From the NCBI RefSeq assembly GCF_027923225.1, contig NZ_BSDI01000013.1, positions 158,228 to 222,227 of the forward strand: a stretch of DNA of 64,000 nucleotides, read 5' to 3'. The position numbers were made by a program, and so were the translations under genes. The stretch comes from Phytohabitans aurantiacus (lineage in GTDB: Bacteria; Actinomycetota; Actinomycetes; Mycobacteriales; Micromonosporaceae). The notes below the pieces were generated by a model that was not told the origin of the DNA, did not search any database, and saw only the letters and a list, made by a program, of their open reading frames with translations. Position 1 is the stretch's first letter; each line of letters starts with the position of its first letter. This document shows, one piece after another, positions 26,110 through 33,996 of the stretch.

Positions 26110-26143
26110 CATCGCCCCGGGCCGCATTCGTGGTCCGGGGCGG
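26110..26143 (+). promoter_or_regulatory. Intercistronic hairpin between groES and groEL
   Basis: ATCGCCCCGGGCCGC can pair with GTGGTCCGGGGCGGT, with G-U pairs, leaving a short loop. No T-run follows, so it may be a processing or mRNA-stability element rather than a full terminator. Confidence 0.5.
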
Positions 26144-26163
26144 TGCCGCTTGAAGGGATATTC

Positions 26164-27804
26164 ATGGCTAAGATCCTGAGTTTCTCGGATGACGCCCGGC
26201 ACCTGCTGGAGCACGGCGTCAACCGGCTCGCGGACGCGGTCAAGGTCACTCTCGGCCCGCGCGGGCGCAACGTCGTACTGGACAAGAAGTTCGGCGCCCC
26301 CACGATCACCAACGACGGCGTGACGATCGCCAAGGAGATCGAGCTCTCCAACCCGTACGAGAACCTTGGCGCGCAGCTCGTCAAGGAGGTGGCGACGAAG
26401 ACCAACGACGTCGCCGGTGACGGGACCACCACCGCGACCGTGCTCGCCCAGGCCATGGTCCGCGAGGGCCTGCGCAACGTGACCGCTGGCGCCAACCCGG
26501 CCGGTCTCAAGCGGGGCATCGACGCGGCCGCCCAGGCCGTCTCCGAGGCCCTGCTGGAGAAGGCGGTCGAGGTCGCCGACAAGCGGTCCATCGCCCACGT
26601 CGCCACCATCTCGGCACAGGACGCCACCATCGGCGACCTGATCGCCGAGGCGATGGAGAAGGTCGGCCGCGACGGCGTCATCACCGTCGAAGAGGGCTCC
26701 ACTCTCGCGACAGAGCTGGAAGTCACCGAGGGTCTCCAGTTCGACAAGGGCTTCATCTCCCCCCACTTCGTCACCGACCTGGACAGCCAGGAAGCGGTGC
26801 TCGAAGACGCGTACGTGCTCGTCACGACGCAGAAGATCTCCGCGGTCGAAGAGCTCCTGCCGCTGCTGGAGAAGGTGCTCCAGGCCAGCAAGCCGCTGCT
26901 GATCATCGCGGAAGACGTCGAGGGTCAGGCGCTGTCCACGCTCGTGGTCAACGCGATCCGCAAGACGTTCAAGGTCTGCGCGGTCAAGGCGCCCGGCTTC
27001 GGTGACCGGCGCAAGGCCATGCTCCAGGACATCGCCATCCTCACGGGTGGCGCGGTCGTGGCGCCCGAGCTCGGCTACAAGCTCGACGGCGTCGGCCTCG
27101 AGGTGCTGGGCCAGGCGCGGCGGATCGTCGTCGACAAGGACAACACCACCATCGTCGAGGGTGCCGGTCGCGACGACGAGGTCGCCGACCGCGTCGCTCA
27201 GCTCCGCAAGGAGATCGAGGCCAGCGACTCCGACTGGGACCGCGAAAAGCTCCAGGAGCGGCTCGCCAAGATCTCCGGCGGTATCGCGGTCGTCAAGGCC
27301 GGCGGCGCCACCGAGGTGGAGCTGAAGGAGCGCAAGCACCGCATCGAAGACGCGATCTCGGCCACCAAGGCCGCGGTCGAAGAGGGCACCGTCCCTGGCG
27401 GTGGCGCCGCGCTGGCGCAGATCCTCCCGGTGCTGGACGGCGACCTGGGCCTCAAGGGCGACGAGGCGGTTGGCGTCTCGATCGTCCGCAAGGCGCTCGT
27501 CGAGCCGCTGCGGTGGATCGCGCAGAACGCCGGTCACGACGGCTACGTCGTGGTCGAGAAGGTGCGCGAAGCGGCCTGGGGCACCGGCCTCGACGCCGCG
27601 ATCGGCGACTACGTCGACCTGGCCGGCTCCGGCATCATCGACCCGGTCAAGGTGACGCGTAACGCCGTCACCAACGCCGCGTCGATCGCCGGTCTCCTGC
27701 TCACCACGGAGAGCCTCATCGTGGAGAAGCCGGAGAAGGCCGAGCCCGCCCCGGCGGGTGGCCACGGCCACGGTCACGGCCACCAGCACGGCCCCGGTTT
27801 CTAG
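26164..27804 (+). CDS. groEL1: Chaperonin GroEL, GroEL1-type with His-rich tail
   Basis: A 546-aa Hsp60 that folds proteins with GroES. It begins MAKILSFSDDARHLLEHGVN, has the ATP-site VAGDGTTTATVLA (near residues 85-97) and GGGAALAQ. The tail GHGHGHGHQHGPGF replaces the usual GGM repeat. A His-rich tail is known for actinobacterial GroEL1, the copy that is next to groES. ATG 26164 follows GAAGGGATATTC. The gene is followed by a terminator hairpin. Confidence 0.97.
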   Translation: MAKILSFSDDARHLLEHGVNRLADAVKVTLGPRGRNVVLDKKFGAPTITNDGVTIAKEIELSNPYENLGAQLVKEVATKTNDVAGDGTTTATVLAQAMVREGLRNVTAGANPAGLKRGIDAAAQAVSEALLEKAVEVADKRSIAHVATISAQDATIGDLIAEAMEKVGRDGVITVEEGSTLATELEVTEGLQFDKGFISPHFVTDLDSQEAVLEDAYVLVTTQKISAVEELLPLLEKVLQASKPLLIIAEDVEGQALSTLVVNAIRKTFKVCAVKAPGFGDRRKAMLQDIAILTGGAVVAPELGYKLDGVGLEVLGQARRIVVDKDNTTIVEGAGRDDEVADRVAQLRKEIEASDSDWDREKLQERLAKISGGIAVVKAGGATEVELKERKHRIEDAISATKAAVEEGTVPGGGAALAQILPVLDGDLGLKGDEAVGVSIVRKALVEPLRWIAQNAGHDGYVVVEKVREAAWGTGLDAAIGDYVDLAGSGIIDPVKVTRNAVTNAASIAGLLLTTESLIVEKPEKAEPAPAGGHGHGHGHQHGPGF

Positions 27805-27832
27805 ACGCACTGTCTAACCGGTTTCTTACGTA

Positions 27833-27873
27833 GTCTCCCGCACCATCGGGTCCACCCCGAAGGTGCGGGAGAC
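27833..27873 (+). terminator. Terminator of the groES-groEL operon
   Basis: GTCTCCCGCACC and GGTGCGGGAGAC form a perfect 12-bp stem whose loop contains a second short stem (TCGGG/CCCGA). TTGCGTTT follows. Confidence 0.75.
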
Positions 27874-27881
27874 TTGCGTTT

Positions 27882-29384
27882 ATGCGGGACTCGATACGTG
27901 GCGGGCTGATCGGCGTCGGCGCGGCCGCTGTCGCACTCGGAGTAGCCGAGGTCATTGCCGTGTTCACCGGCGCACGGAGCGCGCCTCTCGTGGCGGTGGG
28001 CGGCGTGGTCGTCGACCACGTGCCCGAGCCGCTCAAGCAGTTCGCCATCGACACCTTCGGCGTACACGACAAGACCGCGCTACTCTCCGGCACCGTCGTG
28101 CTGCTCGCCGCGTTCGCCGCGGCCATCGGGATCCTCGCGCTGCGCAGCTTCTGGTACGGCGTCGCCGGCATCGCCGCGTTCGGGCTGATCGGGGTCGCCG
28201 CCGCGCTGACCCGGCCGGACGCCGGCCCCGCAGCGGCCCTGCCCTCGCTGCTCGGCGCGCTGGTCGCTGGCGGGGTCCTGTGGGCGCTGATCGAGCTGCC
28301 CGACGTGGGCGAGCACGAGGTCGACCGGCGGCGGCTGCTCACCGGCGTCGCGCTGGCCGTGGGCGCGGCGGCGGTCAGCGGGTTCGGCGGGCGGTGGCTC
28401 GCCACCCGCCGCAGCGTGTCGGAAGCCCGAAACGCCGTCGTACTGCCAACGCCGGCCAGCCCCGCACCGGCTGTGCCCGCCGGCGCCGACCTGTCGCTGA
28501 CCCAGCTCGCCCCGTACGTCACCTCGAACTCCGCGTTCTACCGCATCGACACCGCGCTCGTCGTGCCGCAGGTCGACCCGGTCGACTGGCAGCTGAAGAT
28601 CCATGGACGGGTGCGCAGGCCCATGACGCTGACGTTCGAGCAGCTCCTCGCGCGACCCATGATCGAGCGGTACGTCACGCTGGCGTGCGTCTCGAACGAG
28701 GTGGGCGGCGACCTCATCGGCAACGCGCGCTGGCTGGGCGTACCGCTGAAGGACCTGCTCGACGAGGTCGAGCCGCTCGACGGCGCCGACCAGGTCGTGG
28801 GCCGGTCCGCGGACGGCTGGACGTGCGGCACGCCCACGGCCGTGCTGCGCGACGGGCGCGACGCCATGCTCGCCGTCGGCATGAACGGCGAGCCGCTGCC
28901 GGTCGAGCACGGATTCCCGGTGCGCGTGGTCGTGCCGGGCCTCTACGGGTACGTGTCAGCCTGCAAGTGGGTCACCGAGCTGGAGCTGACCAGCTTCGCC
29001 GACTTCGACGCGTACTGGGTCCCGCGCGGCTGGGCGGCCCAGGCACCCATCAAGACCCAGTCCCGCATCGACACGCCGCGCGGGCGGAACAACCTCGTCG
29101 CCGGGCCGGTCGCCGTCGCCGGTGTGGCGTGGGCGCAGCACCGAGGCATCGCCAAGGTGGAGGTACGAGTCGACGGTGGGCCCTGGCAGGCGGCCACGCT
29201 GGCCCGCACCGTCTCGATCGACACCTGGGTGCAGTGGTCATGGCAGTGGCAGGCGACCCGGGGCGAGCACACGCTCCAGGTACGCGCCACCGACACCGAG
29301 GGCGCGGTGCAGCCGGAGGAGCAGCGGCCACCCGACCCCGACGGTGCTACCGGGTGGCACTCTGTCGACGTTGAGGTGGAATAG
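27882..29384 (+). CDS. Membrane molybdopterin-dependent oxidoreductase, sulfite-oxidase fold
   Basis: A 500-aa protein in two parts. Residues 1-180 contain four or five hydrophobic helices (about 8-28, 66-86, 90-110, 118-138) and a DRRRLLTGVALAVG segment that resembles a twin-arginine signal. Residues 200-500 are a sulfite-oxidase-type Moco domain: TLACVSNEVGG supplies the molybdenum thiolate Cys269, and a C-terminal dimerisation domain starts near 395 (AGVAWAQHRGIAKVEVRVDGGPW). The enzyme probably works outside the membrane; electron acceptor and substrate are unknown. Its last 38 nt overlap the convergent whiB gene. Confidence 0.92.
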   Translation: MRDSIRGGLIGVGAAAVALGVAEVIAVFTGARSAPLVAVGGVVVDHVPEPLKQFAIDTFGVHDKTALLSGTVVLLAAFAAAIGILALRSFWYGVAGIAAFGLIGVAAALTRPDAGPAAALPSLLGALVAGGVLWALIELPDVGEHEVDRRRLLTGVALAVGAAAVSGFGGRWLATRRSVSEARNAVVLPTPASPAPAVPAGADLSLTQLAPYVTSNSAFYRIDTALVVPQVDPVDWQLKIHGRVRRPMTLTFEQLLARPMIERYVTLACVSNEVGGDLIGNARWLGVPLKDLLDEVEPLDGADQVVGRSADGWTCGTPTAVLRDGRDAMLAVGMNGEPLPVEHGFPVRVVVPGLYGYVSACKWVTELELTSFADFDAYWVPRGWAAQAPIKTQSRIDTPRGRNNLVAGPVAVAGVAWAQHRGIAKVEVRVDGGPWQAATLARTVSIDTWVQWSWQWQATRGEHTLQVRATDTEGAVQPEEQRPPDPDGATGWHSVDVEVE

Positions 29385-29751
29385 CGGCTGCTGGCACCGA
29401 CTTGTGCGGCTTGCCGAGCCGGGCCTCCAGGCGCTCGATGTCGACCCGCGTGCGGTACCGGTTGGCCAGGTCTTCCCAGCCCACCGCGAGCAGCCGCAGC
29501 CGTTCGGACTCGCTGAAGCCGCCCCACACGCCGTACGGCTCCCGTACGGACAGGGCGTGCGCCGCGCACTCGGCCCGTACCGGGCAGGCGCCGCACACCC
29601 CCTTGGCCTTCGCCTCGCGCTTGTTGCGGGTGGTTCCCCGCTCACCATCAGGGTGGAAGAACTGGGCGCTGTCCCGACCTCGACAGGCGCCAAGCAGTTG
29701 CCAATCCCAGATATCCGCGATGGGCCCAGGCAGTCTGCTCACGTTGGCCAC
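29347..29751 (-). CDS. whiD: WhiB-family [4Fe-4S] regulator, WhiD/WhiB3 type
   Basis: A 134-aa iron-sulfur regulator that works with the primary sigma factor. The four cluster cysteines are Cys23, Cys53, Cys56 and Cys62 (C-x29-C-x2-C-x5-C), followed by the GVWGG turn and a basic C-terminal region. The N-terminus SRLPGPIADIWDWQLL and FFHPDGERG match Streptomyces WhiD and mycobacterial WhiB3. Position next to groEL and divergent from a BldM-like gene supports this. GTG 29751 has a GGAGGGG Shine-Dalgarno. The C-terminus is about 25 aa longer than usual. Confidence 0.93.
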   Translation of the reverse strand: MANVSRLPGPIADIWDWQLLGACRGRDSAQFFHPDGERGTTRNKREAKAKGVCGACPVRAECAAHALSVREPYGVWGGFSESERLRLLAVGWEDLANRYRTRVDIERLEARLGKPHKSVPAAAIPPQRRQSATR

Positions 29752-29924
29752 TGCGCCCCTCCTCCCGACTCGCAGCCCTCGTACCCGGTCATGTCGGAGA
29801 GGAAACAACGAGCGACGGCCTCGATGAGAACTGTCGGGAAGTTTCAACTTCTTTAGCGCCAAAAGACCGTAATGATCACTTGGTTGCGTGGTCTCCTCCT
29901 CAGAGGATTTTGAGGAGGATGACT

Positions 29925-30791
29925 GTGCGAACCGTCCTCGTGTGCGTCCGGACACCGCTCGCCGCGCAGACCGTGGCGGCAGCCGCGGCTCGGCTCGGTC
30001 TGAGCGGCGCCGTACGCACCGCCGTGACCGAGACCGAAGCGCTTCTCCGGCTCGCCGAACGGCCTGCGGATATTGTGCTCGCCGACACCGCGCTGACCCG
30101 GCGGGACAGCGTGGGATTCACTCGCCGGGTACTAGTTCGAGCGCCCAGCGCGATCCTCATCCTGTTCGGCGCCGAAGATCCACGGGTGTCCGCAGCGGTG
30201 ATCGCGGCCGGCGCCCGGGGCGTACTCCGCGGCGGCGACCACGATCTGGTCAGCGTGGTCGCCAAGGCGCTGCTGCTGTGCCTGCCCGACCGCTCGTCCC
30301 CGGGCGGGGTGGGGCGTACGGCGTCAGCGGCGCCCGTGCCCCGCGAAACGCCCGGCGGCCCGTCCAACGGCCTGCCGGCGGTCGCCACGACGCCCCGCCC
30401 GGCGCCGTCGGCCGGGCCACCCGGACCCCACGGCCCGCACACTCCGCAGGGCCCCCACGGCCCGTCGGTGGTACCCGCGCAACGCGACCAGCCTGAGCTG
30501 AGCCCCAACCGCCCCACGGTGCCCGGTCCCAACGCCGGTCCCGCCTGGCGCCCGGGCCAGCGAAACGGCGACCGCACCGACGCGGTGGCCCGCCGGATGG
30601 CGCTGACCGAACGGGAGCTGCAGGTGCTGCGCGGAATGGCCGACGGCAAGAGCAACGCCGAGATCGGGCGCGAGCTCTTCGTCTCGGAGGACACGGTGAA
30701 GACGCACGCCCGCCGCTTGTTCCGCAAGCTGGGCGCCCGCGACCGGGCCCACGCGGTAGCGGCAGGCTTCCGCGCCGGCCTGGTCGCCTAG
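29925..30791 (+). CDS. BldM-like atypical response regulator
   Basis: A 288-aa NarL/LuxR-type regulator. The C-terminal helix-turn-helix (about 225-286) contains LTERELQVLRGMADGKSNAEIG and VSEDTVKTHARRLFRKLGARDRAHAV, very close to Streptomyces BldM, and the locus is the bldM position. The receiver-like domain (about 1-105) has VCVRTPL where BldM has an acidic pair, so the phosphorylation pocket is not complete; an Asp in LADTALT remains. A Pro/Gly/His-rich linker of about 90 residues separates the domains. GTG 29925 lies 6 nt after GGAGG; ATG 29919 would touch it. Confidence 0.88.
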   Translation: MRTVLVCVRTPLAAQTVAAAAARLGLSGAVRTAVTETEALLRLAERPADIVLADTALTRRDSVGFTRRVLVRAPSAILILFGAEDPRVSAAVIAAGARGVLRGGDHDLVSVVAKALLLCLPDRSSPGGVGRTASAAPVPRETPGGPSNGLPAVATTPRPAPSAGPPGPHGPHTPQGPHGPSVVPAQRDQPELSPNRPTVPGPNAGPAWRPGQRNGDRTDAVARRMALTERELQVLRGMADGKSNAEIGRELFVSEDTVKTHARRLFRKLGARDRAHAVAAGFRAGLVA

Positions 30792-30799
30792 TTCTCTTA

Positions 30800-30853
30800 G
30801 TGATCAGGGCGTCCCTGAAGTCGTTAGAACGACTTCAGGGACGCCCTGATCAC
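30800..30853. repeat. Family A palindromic repeat, copy 2
   Basis: Perfect 26-nt arms with a 2-nt loop, containing TGATCAGGGCGTCCCT. It lies between the convergent bldM-like and DUF5319 genes and could be a bidirectional terminator, although no T-run follows. Confidence 0.88.
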
Positions 30854-30859
30854 AAGGGT

Positions 30860-31255
30860 TTAGGCGTCGTCGGATTCGTCGGACAGCGTGTCGTGGACGC
30901 CGTCGGCGTAGCCGCGGGCGTACTCCCACGTCACGTAGTGATCCGGGTCCGGGTCGTATGCCGGCTCGTGGACCCGGGGCCGCCCGGAGCTGAGCAGGTG
31001 CCGCAGATTGCCCCGGAGCAGATCCCAATCGAAGTAGTGCGGCTCGTGACAGTCTTCGCACTCGATGACCAGGCCACGGACCCCGATGGGGCTCAGCAGC
31101 GCCTGGTAGATCTCGAGGTCGGCCAGATCCTCCAGCACGTCCTGCCGCTCGGTGTCGGACAGCGGGTCGAGCTGGCCATCCTCACCGAGGTCGTCCAGCC
31201 CGGCGGACGGGTCAGCGGGGTCTCCGCTGAACGGGTCGATCGGCTCGTCTTGCAC
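30860..31255 (-). CDS. DUF5319 family protein
   Basis: A 131-aa acidic protein found throughout actinobacteria beside guaB; the mycobacterial counterpart lies at the same place. Hallmarks are the N-terminal DEPIDPF, TERQDVLEDLADLEIYQALL, a Cys pair in VIECEDCHEPHYFDWDLLRGNLRHLL and the C-terminal DPDHYVTWEYARGYADG. The CxxC and nearby His could bind a metal, which is an inference. Function unknown. GTG 31255 has a -10-like TACGGT 6 nt upstream. It is divergent from guaB. Confidence 0.88.
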   Translation of the reverse strand: MQDEPIDPFSGDPADPSAGLDDLGEDGQLDPLSDTERQDVLEDLADLEIYQALLSPIGVRGLVIECEDCHEPHYFDWDLLRGNLRHLLSSGRPRVHEPAYDPDPDHYVTWEYARGYADGVHDTLSDESDDA

Positions 31256-31261
31256 CCCTCC

Positions 31262-31267
31262 ACCGTA
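31262..31267 (-). promoter_or_regulatory. -10-like hexamer of the DUF5319 gene, leaderless-type spacing
   Basis: TACGGT on the minus strand, then GGAGGG, then GTG 31255. The same bases could also serve as a Shine-Dalgarno that is too close to the start. Confidence 0.4.
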
Positions 31268-31321
31268 GTCGTTACCCCGCTCTCCGCGCCGACCTGAACC
31301 CGACGTGAACTGGCGTCCCGG

Positions 31322-31327
31322 TAGGAT
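31322..31327 (+). promoter_or_regulatory. -10-like hexamer of guaB
   Basis: TAGGAT lies 29 nt before the guaB GTG. In contrast to the leaderless genes, the guaB leader contains GAGGGGA at 31344-31350, a Shine-Dalgarno. Confidence 0.4.
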
Positions 31328-31356
31328 GAACCATCGCGCCACCGAGGGGATCAACT

Positions 31357-32850
31357 GTGGAGAATGCGCCCAGCTTCGAGACCGTGCCGATCGGCCTGAC
31401 CTTCGACGACGTGCTGCTCCAGCCAGCCGAGTCAGAGGTGATCCCGAGCCGGGTCAACACCGTGACGCAGGTGAGCCGGAATGTCCGGGTCGCGCTGCCG
31501 TTGCTGTCGAGCCCGATGGACACGGTGACCGAGGCGCGGATGGCGATCGCGATGGCTCGCATCGGCGGCCTCGGCGTGCTGCACCGCAACCTCTCGATCG
31601 ACGACCAGGCGCTGCAGGTCGACCAGGTCAAGCGCTCCGAAGCGGGCATGGTGACCAACCCGATCACGTGCAGCCCCGACGACACCATGCGTGACGTCGA
31701 CGCCCTCTGCGCCCGATACCGGATCTCCGGCGTGCCCGTCACCGACGCTTCCGGCACTCTGGTCGGCATCGTCACCAACCGTGACATGCGGTTCGTCACC
31801 GACGGCGGCACGCCGGTGCGCGACATCATGACCCGCATGCCGCTGGTCACCGCCCCGGTCGGGGTGTCGAAAGACGGCGCGCTGGCCCTGCTGCGCGAGC
31901 ACAAGGTCGAGAAGCTGCCGATCGTCGACGAGGCGGGCAAGCTCCGCGGCCTCATCACGGTCAAGGACTTCACCAAGAGCGAGCAGTACCCGGACGCGAC
32001 CAAGGACGACGCCGGCCGGCTGCGGGTCGCGGCTGCCGTGGGCGTGGGCGACGACGCCTACAAGCGGGCGCGCACCCTGGTCGACGCCGGCGTCGACATC
32101 CTGGTCGTCGACACCGCGCACGGTCACCAGCGGGCCGTGCTGGAGATGGTCGCCCGGGTAAAGAAGGACACCACCGTCGACGTGATCGGCGGAAACGTCG
32201 CGACGTACGCGGGGGCGAAGGCGCTCGTCGACGCCGGTGCCGACGCGGTCAAGGTCGGTGTCGGCCCGGGCGCGATCTGCACCACGCGCGTGGTGGCCGG
32301 TGTCGGGGTGCCGCAGATCACCGCCGTGATGGAGGCGACCCGGGCCTGCCGTCCGGCCGGCGTGCCGGTGATCGCCGACGGTGGCATCCAGTACAGCGGC
32401 GACATCGCGAAGGCGCTGGTGGCAGGCGCGAGCACGGTCATGCTTGGCAGCCTGCTCGCGGGCTGCGAGGAGAGCCCCGGCGACCTGCTGTTCATCAACG
32501 GCAAGCAGTTCAAGGCCTACCGGGGGATGGGGTCGCTCGGCGCGATGCAGTCGCGCGGGCAGGCCCGCTCCTACTCCAAAGACCGGTACTTCCAGGACGA
32601 CGTGTCCAACGAGGAGAAGCTGGTGCCGGAGGGCGTGGAGGGTCAGGTGCCGTACCGCGGCCCACTCGCCCGCGTCGCCCACCAGCTCATCGGCGGGGTA
32701 CGGCTCGCAATGGGATACGTCGGCGCGGAGTCCATTCCCGAGATGCACCGCCGCGGCAAGCTCATCCGGATCACCGCGGCGGGGCTCAAGGAGAGCCACC
32801 CCCACGACATCCAGATGACCGTCGAGGCGCCCAACTACCACACTCGATAG
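31357..32850 (+). CDS. guaB: IMP dehydrogenase
   Basis: Oxidises IMP to XMP, the committed step of GMP synthesis. The 497-aa protein has the catalytic loop GPGAICTTRVVAG with Cys308, two CBS domains at about 95-205 (PVTDASGTLVGIVTNRD, PIVDEAGKLRGLITVKD), and the flap YRGMGSLGAM. The GTG start has a good Shine-Dalgarno. It is followed after 10 nt by guaB3, the order seen in mycobacteria and Streptomyces. Confidence 0.98.
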   Translation: MENAPSFETVPIGLTFDDVLLQPAESEVIPSRVNTVTQVSRNVRVALPLLSSPMDTVTEARMAIAMARIGGLGVLHRNLSIDDQALQVDQVKRSEAGMVTNPITCSPDDTMRDVDALCARYRISGVPVTDASGTLVGIVTNRDMRFVTDGGTPVRDIMTRMPLVTAPVGVSKDGALALLREHKVEKLPIVDEAGKLRGLITVKDFTKSEQYPDATKDDAGRLRVAAAVGVGDDAYKRARTLVDAGVDILVVDTAHGHQRAVLEMVARVKKDTTVDVIGGNVATYAGAKALVDAGADAVKVGVGPGAICTTRVVAGVGVPQITAVMEATRACRPAGVPVIADGGIQYSGDIAKALVAGASTVMLGSLLAGCEESPGDLLFINGKQFKAYRGMGSLGAMQSRGQARSYSKDRYFQDDVSNEEKLVPEGVEGQVPYRGPLARVAHQLIGGVRLAMGYVGAESIPEMHRRGKLIRITAAGLKESHPHDIQMTVEAPNYHTR

Positions 32851-32860
32851 GAGAATCCGC

Positions 32861-33982
32861 GTGCGAGACGTGGTCGAGATCGGGTTGGGTAAGACCGCGC
32901 AGCGCGGCTACCACCTTGACGACATAGCAATCGTGCCGAGCCGGCGCACCAGGGATGTGGACGACGTGTCCACGGCCTGGCAGCTCGACGCGTACCAGTT
33001 CCAGATCCCCTGCGTCGCGCACCCTTCAGACGCGACCATGAGCCCGGCGACGGCCGTGACCCTCGGCCAGTTGGGCGGCCTCGGCGTGCTCAACGTCGAG
33101 GGCCTGTGGACCCGCTACGAAGACCCGGTCAAGGTGCTCGACGAGCTGGCTTCGCTCGACGACGACGCGCCCACGACGCGGCGGCTGCAGGAGGTCTACG
33201 CCGAGCCGATCCGCCCGGAGCTGATCGCCGAGCGGGTGCGGCAGATGCGCGAGGGCGGCATCACCGTCGCCGTGCGGGTCTCGCCGCAGCACACCCTCGC
33301 GCTAGCCCCGGTGATCCTCGACGCCGGCGTCGACATCCTGGTCATCCAGGGCACGCTGGTCTCGGCTGAGCACGTCTCGACCAACGACGAGCCGCTCAAC
33401 CTCAAGGAGTTCATCGCCGACCTCGACCTGCCGGTGATCGCCGGTGGCTGCACCGACTACAAGACGGCGCTGCACCTGATGCGCACCGGCGCCGCCGGGG
33501 TCATCGTCGGCATCGGCGGCGACGAGTGGTCGACCACCGACACGGTGCTGGGCATCCGGGTGCCGATGGCCACCGCGATCGCCGACGCCGCCGCGGCTCG
33601 GCGCGACTACCTCGACGAGACCGGTGGGCGCTACGTGCACCTGATCGCCGACGGTGACATCTCCACCTCTGGCGACATCGCGAAGGCTCTCGGCTGCGGC
33701 GCCGACGCGGTGATGCTGGGCGAGCCGCTGTCGCTGTCCGCCGAGGCGCCGGCGCAGGGTGCGTGGTGGCACTCGGCGGCGAGCCACCCGAAGCTGCCGC
33801 GTGGCGGGTTCGGCACCGCCGGCGACGACCCGCTGGGGTCGATGGAGAGGGTGCTGTACGGGCCGGCCGACGAGCCGCACGGCCAGCTCAACCTGTTCGG
33901 CGGGCTCAAGCGGGCGATGGCCAAGTGCGGATACCGCGATCTGAAGGAGTTTCAGCGGGTCGGGCTCGTGCTCGATCGGTAA
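32861..33982 (+). CDS. guaB3: GuaB3-type IMP dehydrogenase-family protein
   Basis: A 373-aa paralogue of GuaB without CBS domains, characteristic of actinobacteria. It opens VEIGLGKTAQRGYHLDDIAIVPSRRTR and keeps a TIM-barrel phosphate site in VIAGGC and GADAVMLGEPL. The catalytic Cys loop of GuaB is absent, so it may be a regulator or a GMP-reductase-like enzyme; its activity in actinobacteria is not settled as far as I know. AGGAGA precedes GTG 32861. It follows guaB directly in one operon. Confidence 0.95.
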   Translation: MRDVVEIGLGKTAQRGYHLDDIAIVPSRRTRDVDDVSTAWQLDAYQFQIPCVAHPSDATMSPATAVTLGQLGGLGVLNVEGLWTRYEDPVKVLDELASLDDDAPTTRRLQEVYAEPIRPELIAERVRQMREGGITVAVRVSPQHTLALAPVILDAGVDILVIQGTLVSAEHVSTNDEPLNLKEFIADLDLPVIAGGCTDYKTALHLMRTGAAGVIVGIGGDEWSTTDTVLGIRVPMATAIADAAAARRDYLDETGGRYVHLIADGDISTSGDIAKALGCGADAVMLGEPLSLSAEAPAQGAWWHSAASHPKLPRGGFGTAGDDPLGSMERVLYGPADEPHGQLNLFGGLKRAMAKCGYRDLKEFQRVGLVLDR

Positions 33983-33983
33983 G

Positions 33984-33989
33984 TACCCT
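33984..33989 (+). promoter_or_regulatory. -10-like hexamer of the M1 peptidase gene, decides the start
   Basis: TACCCT is 7 nt before GTG 33997, just after the guaB3 stop. It supports this start, which also begins the lipoprotein signal. Confidence 0.45.
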
Positions 33990-33996
33990 CGATCGG

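Noticed and set aside
25642..27810. A 722-codon open frame on the minus strand opposite groES-groEL
   Set aside because: It mirrors the GC3-rich codon pattern of the real genes and its translation is low-complexity with no domain. It is a shadow frame, as are the long antisense frames opposite glmS, guaA (37295-39874), guaB and pcrA.
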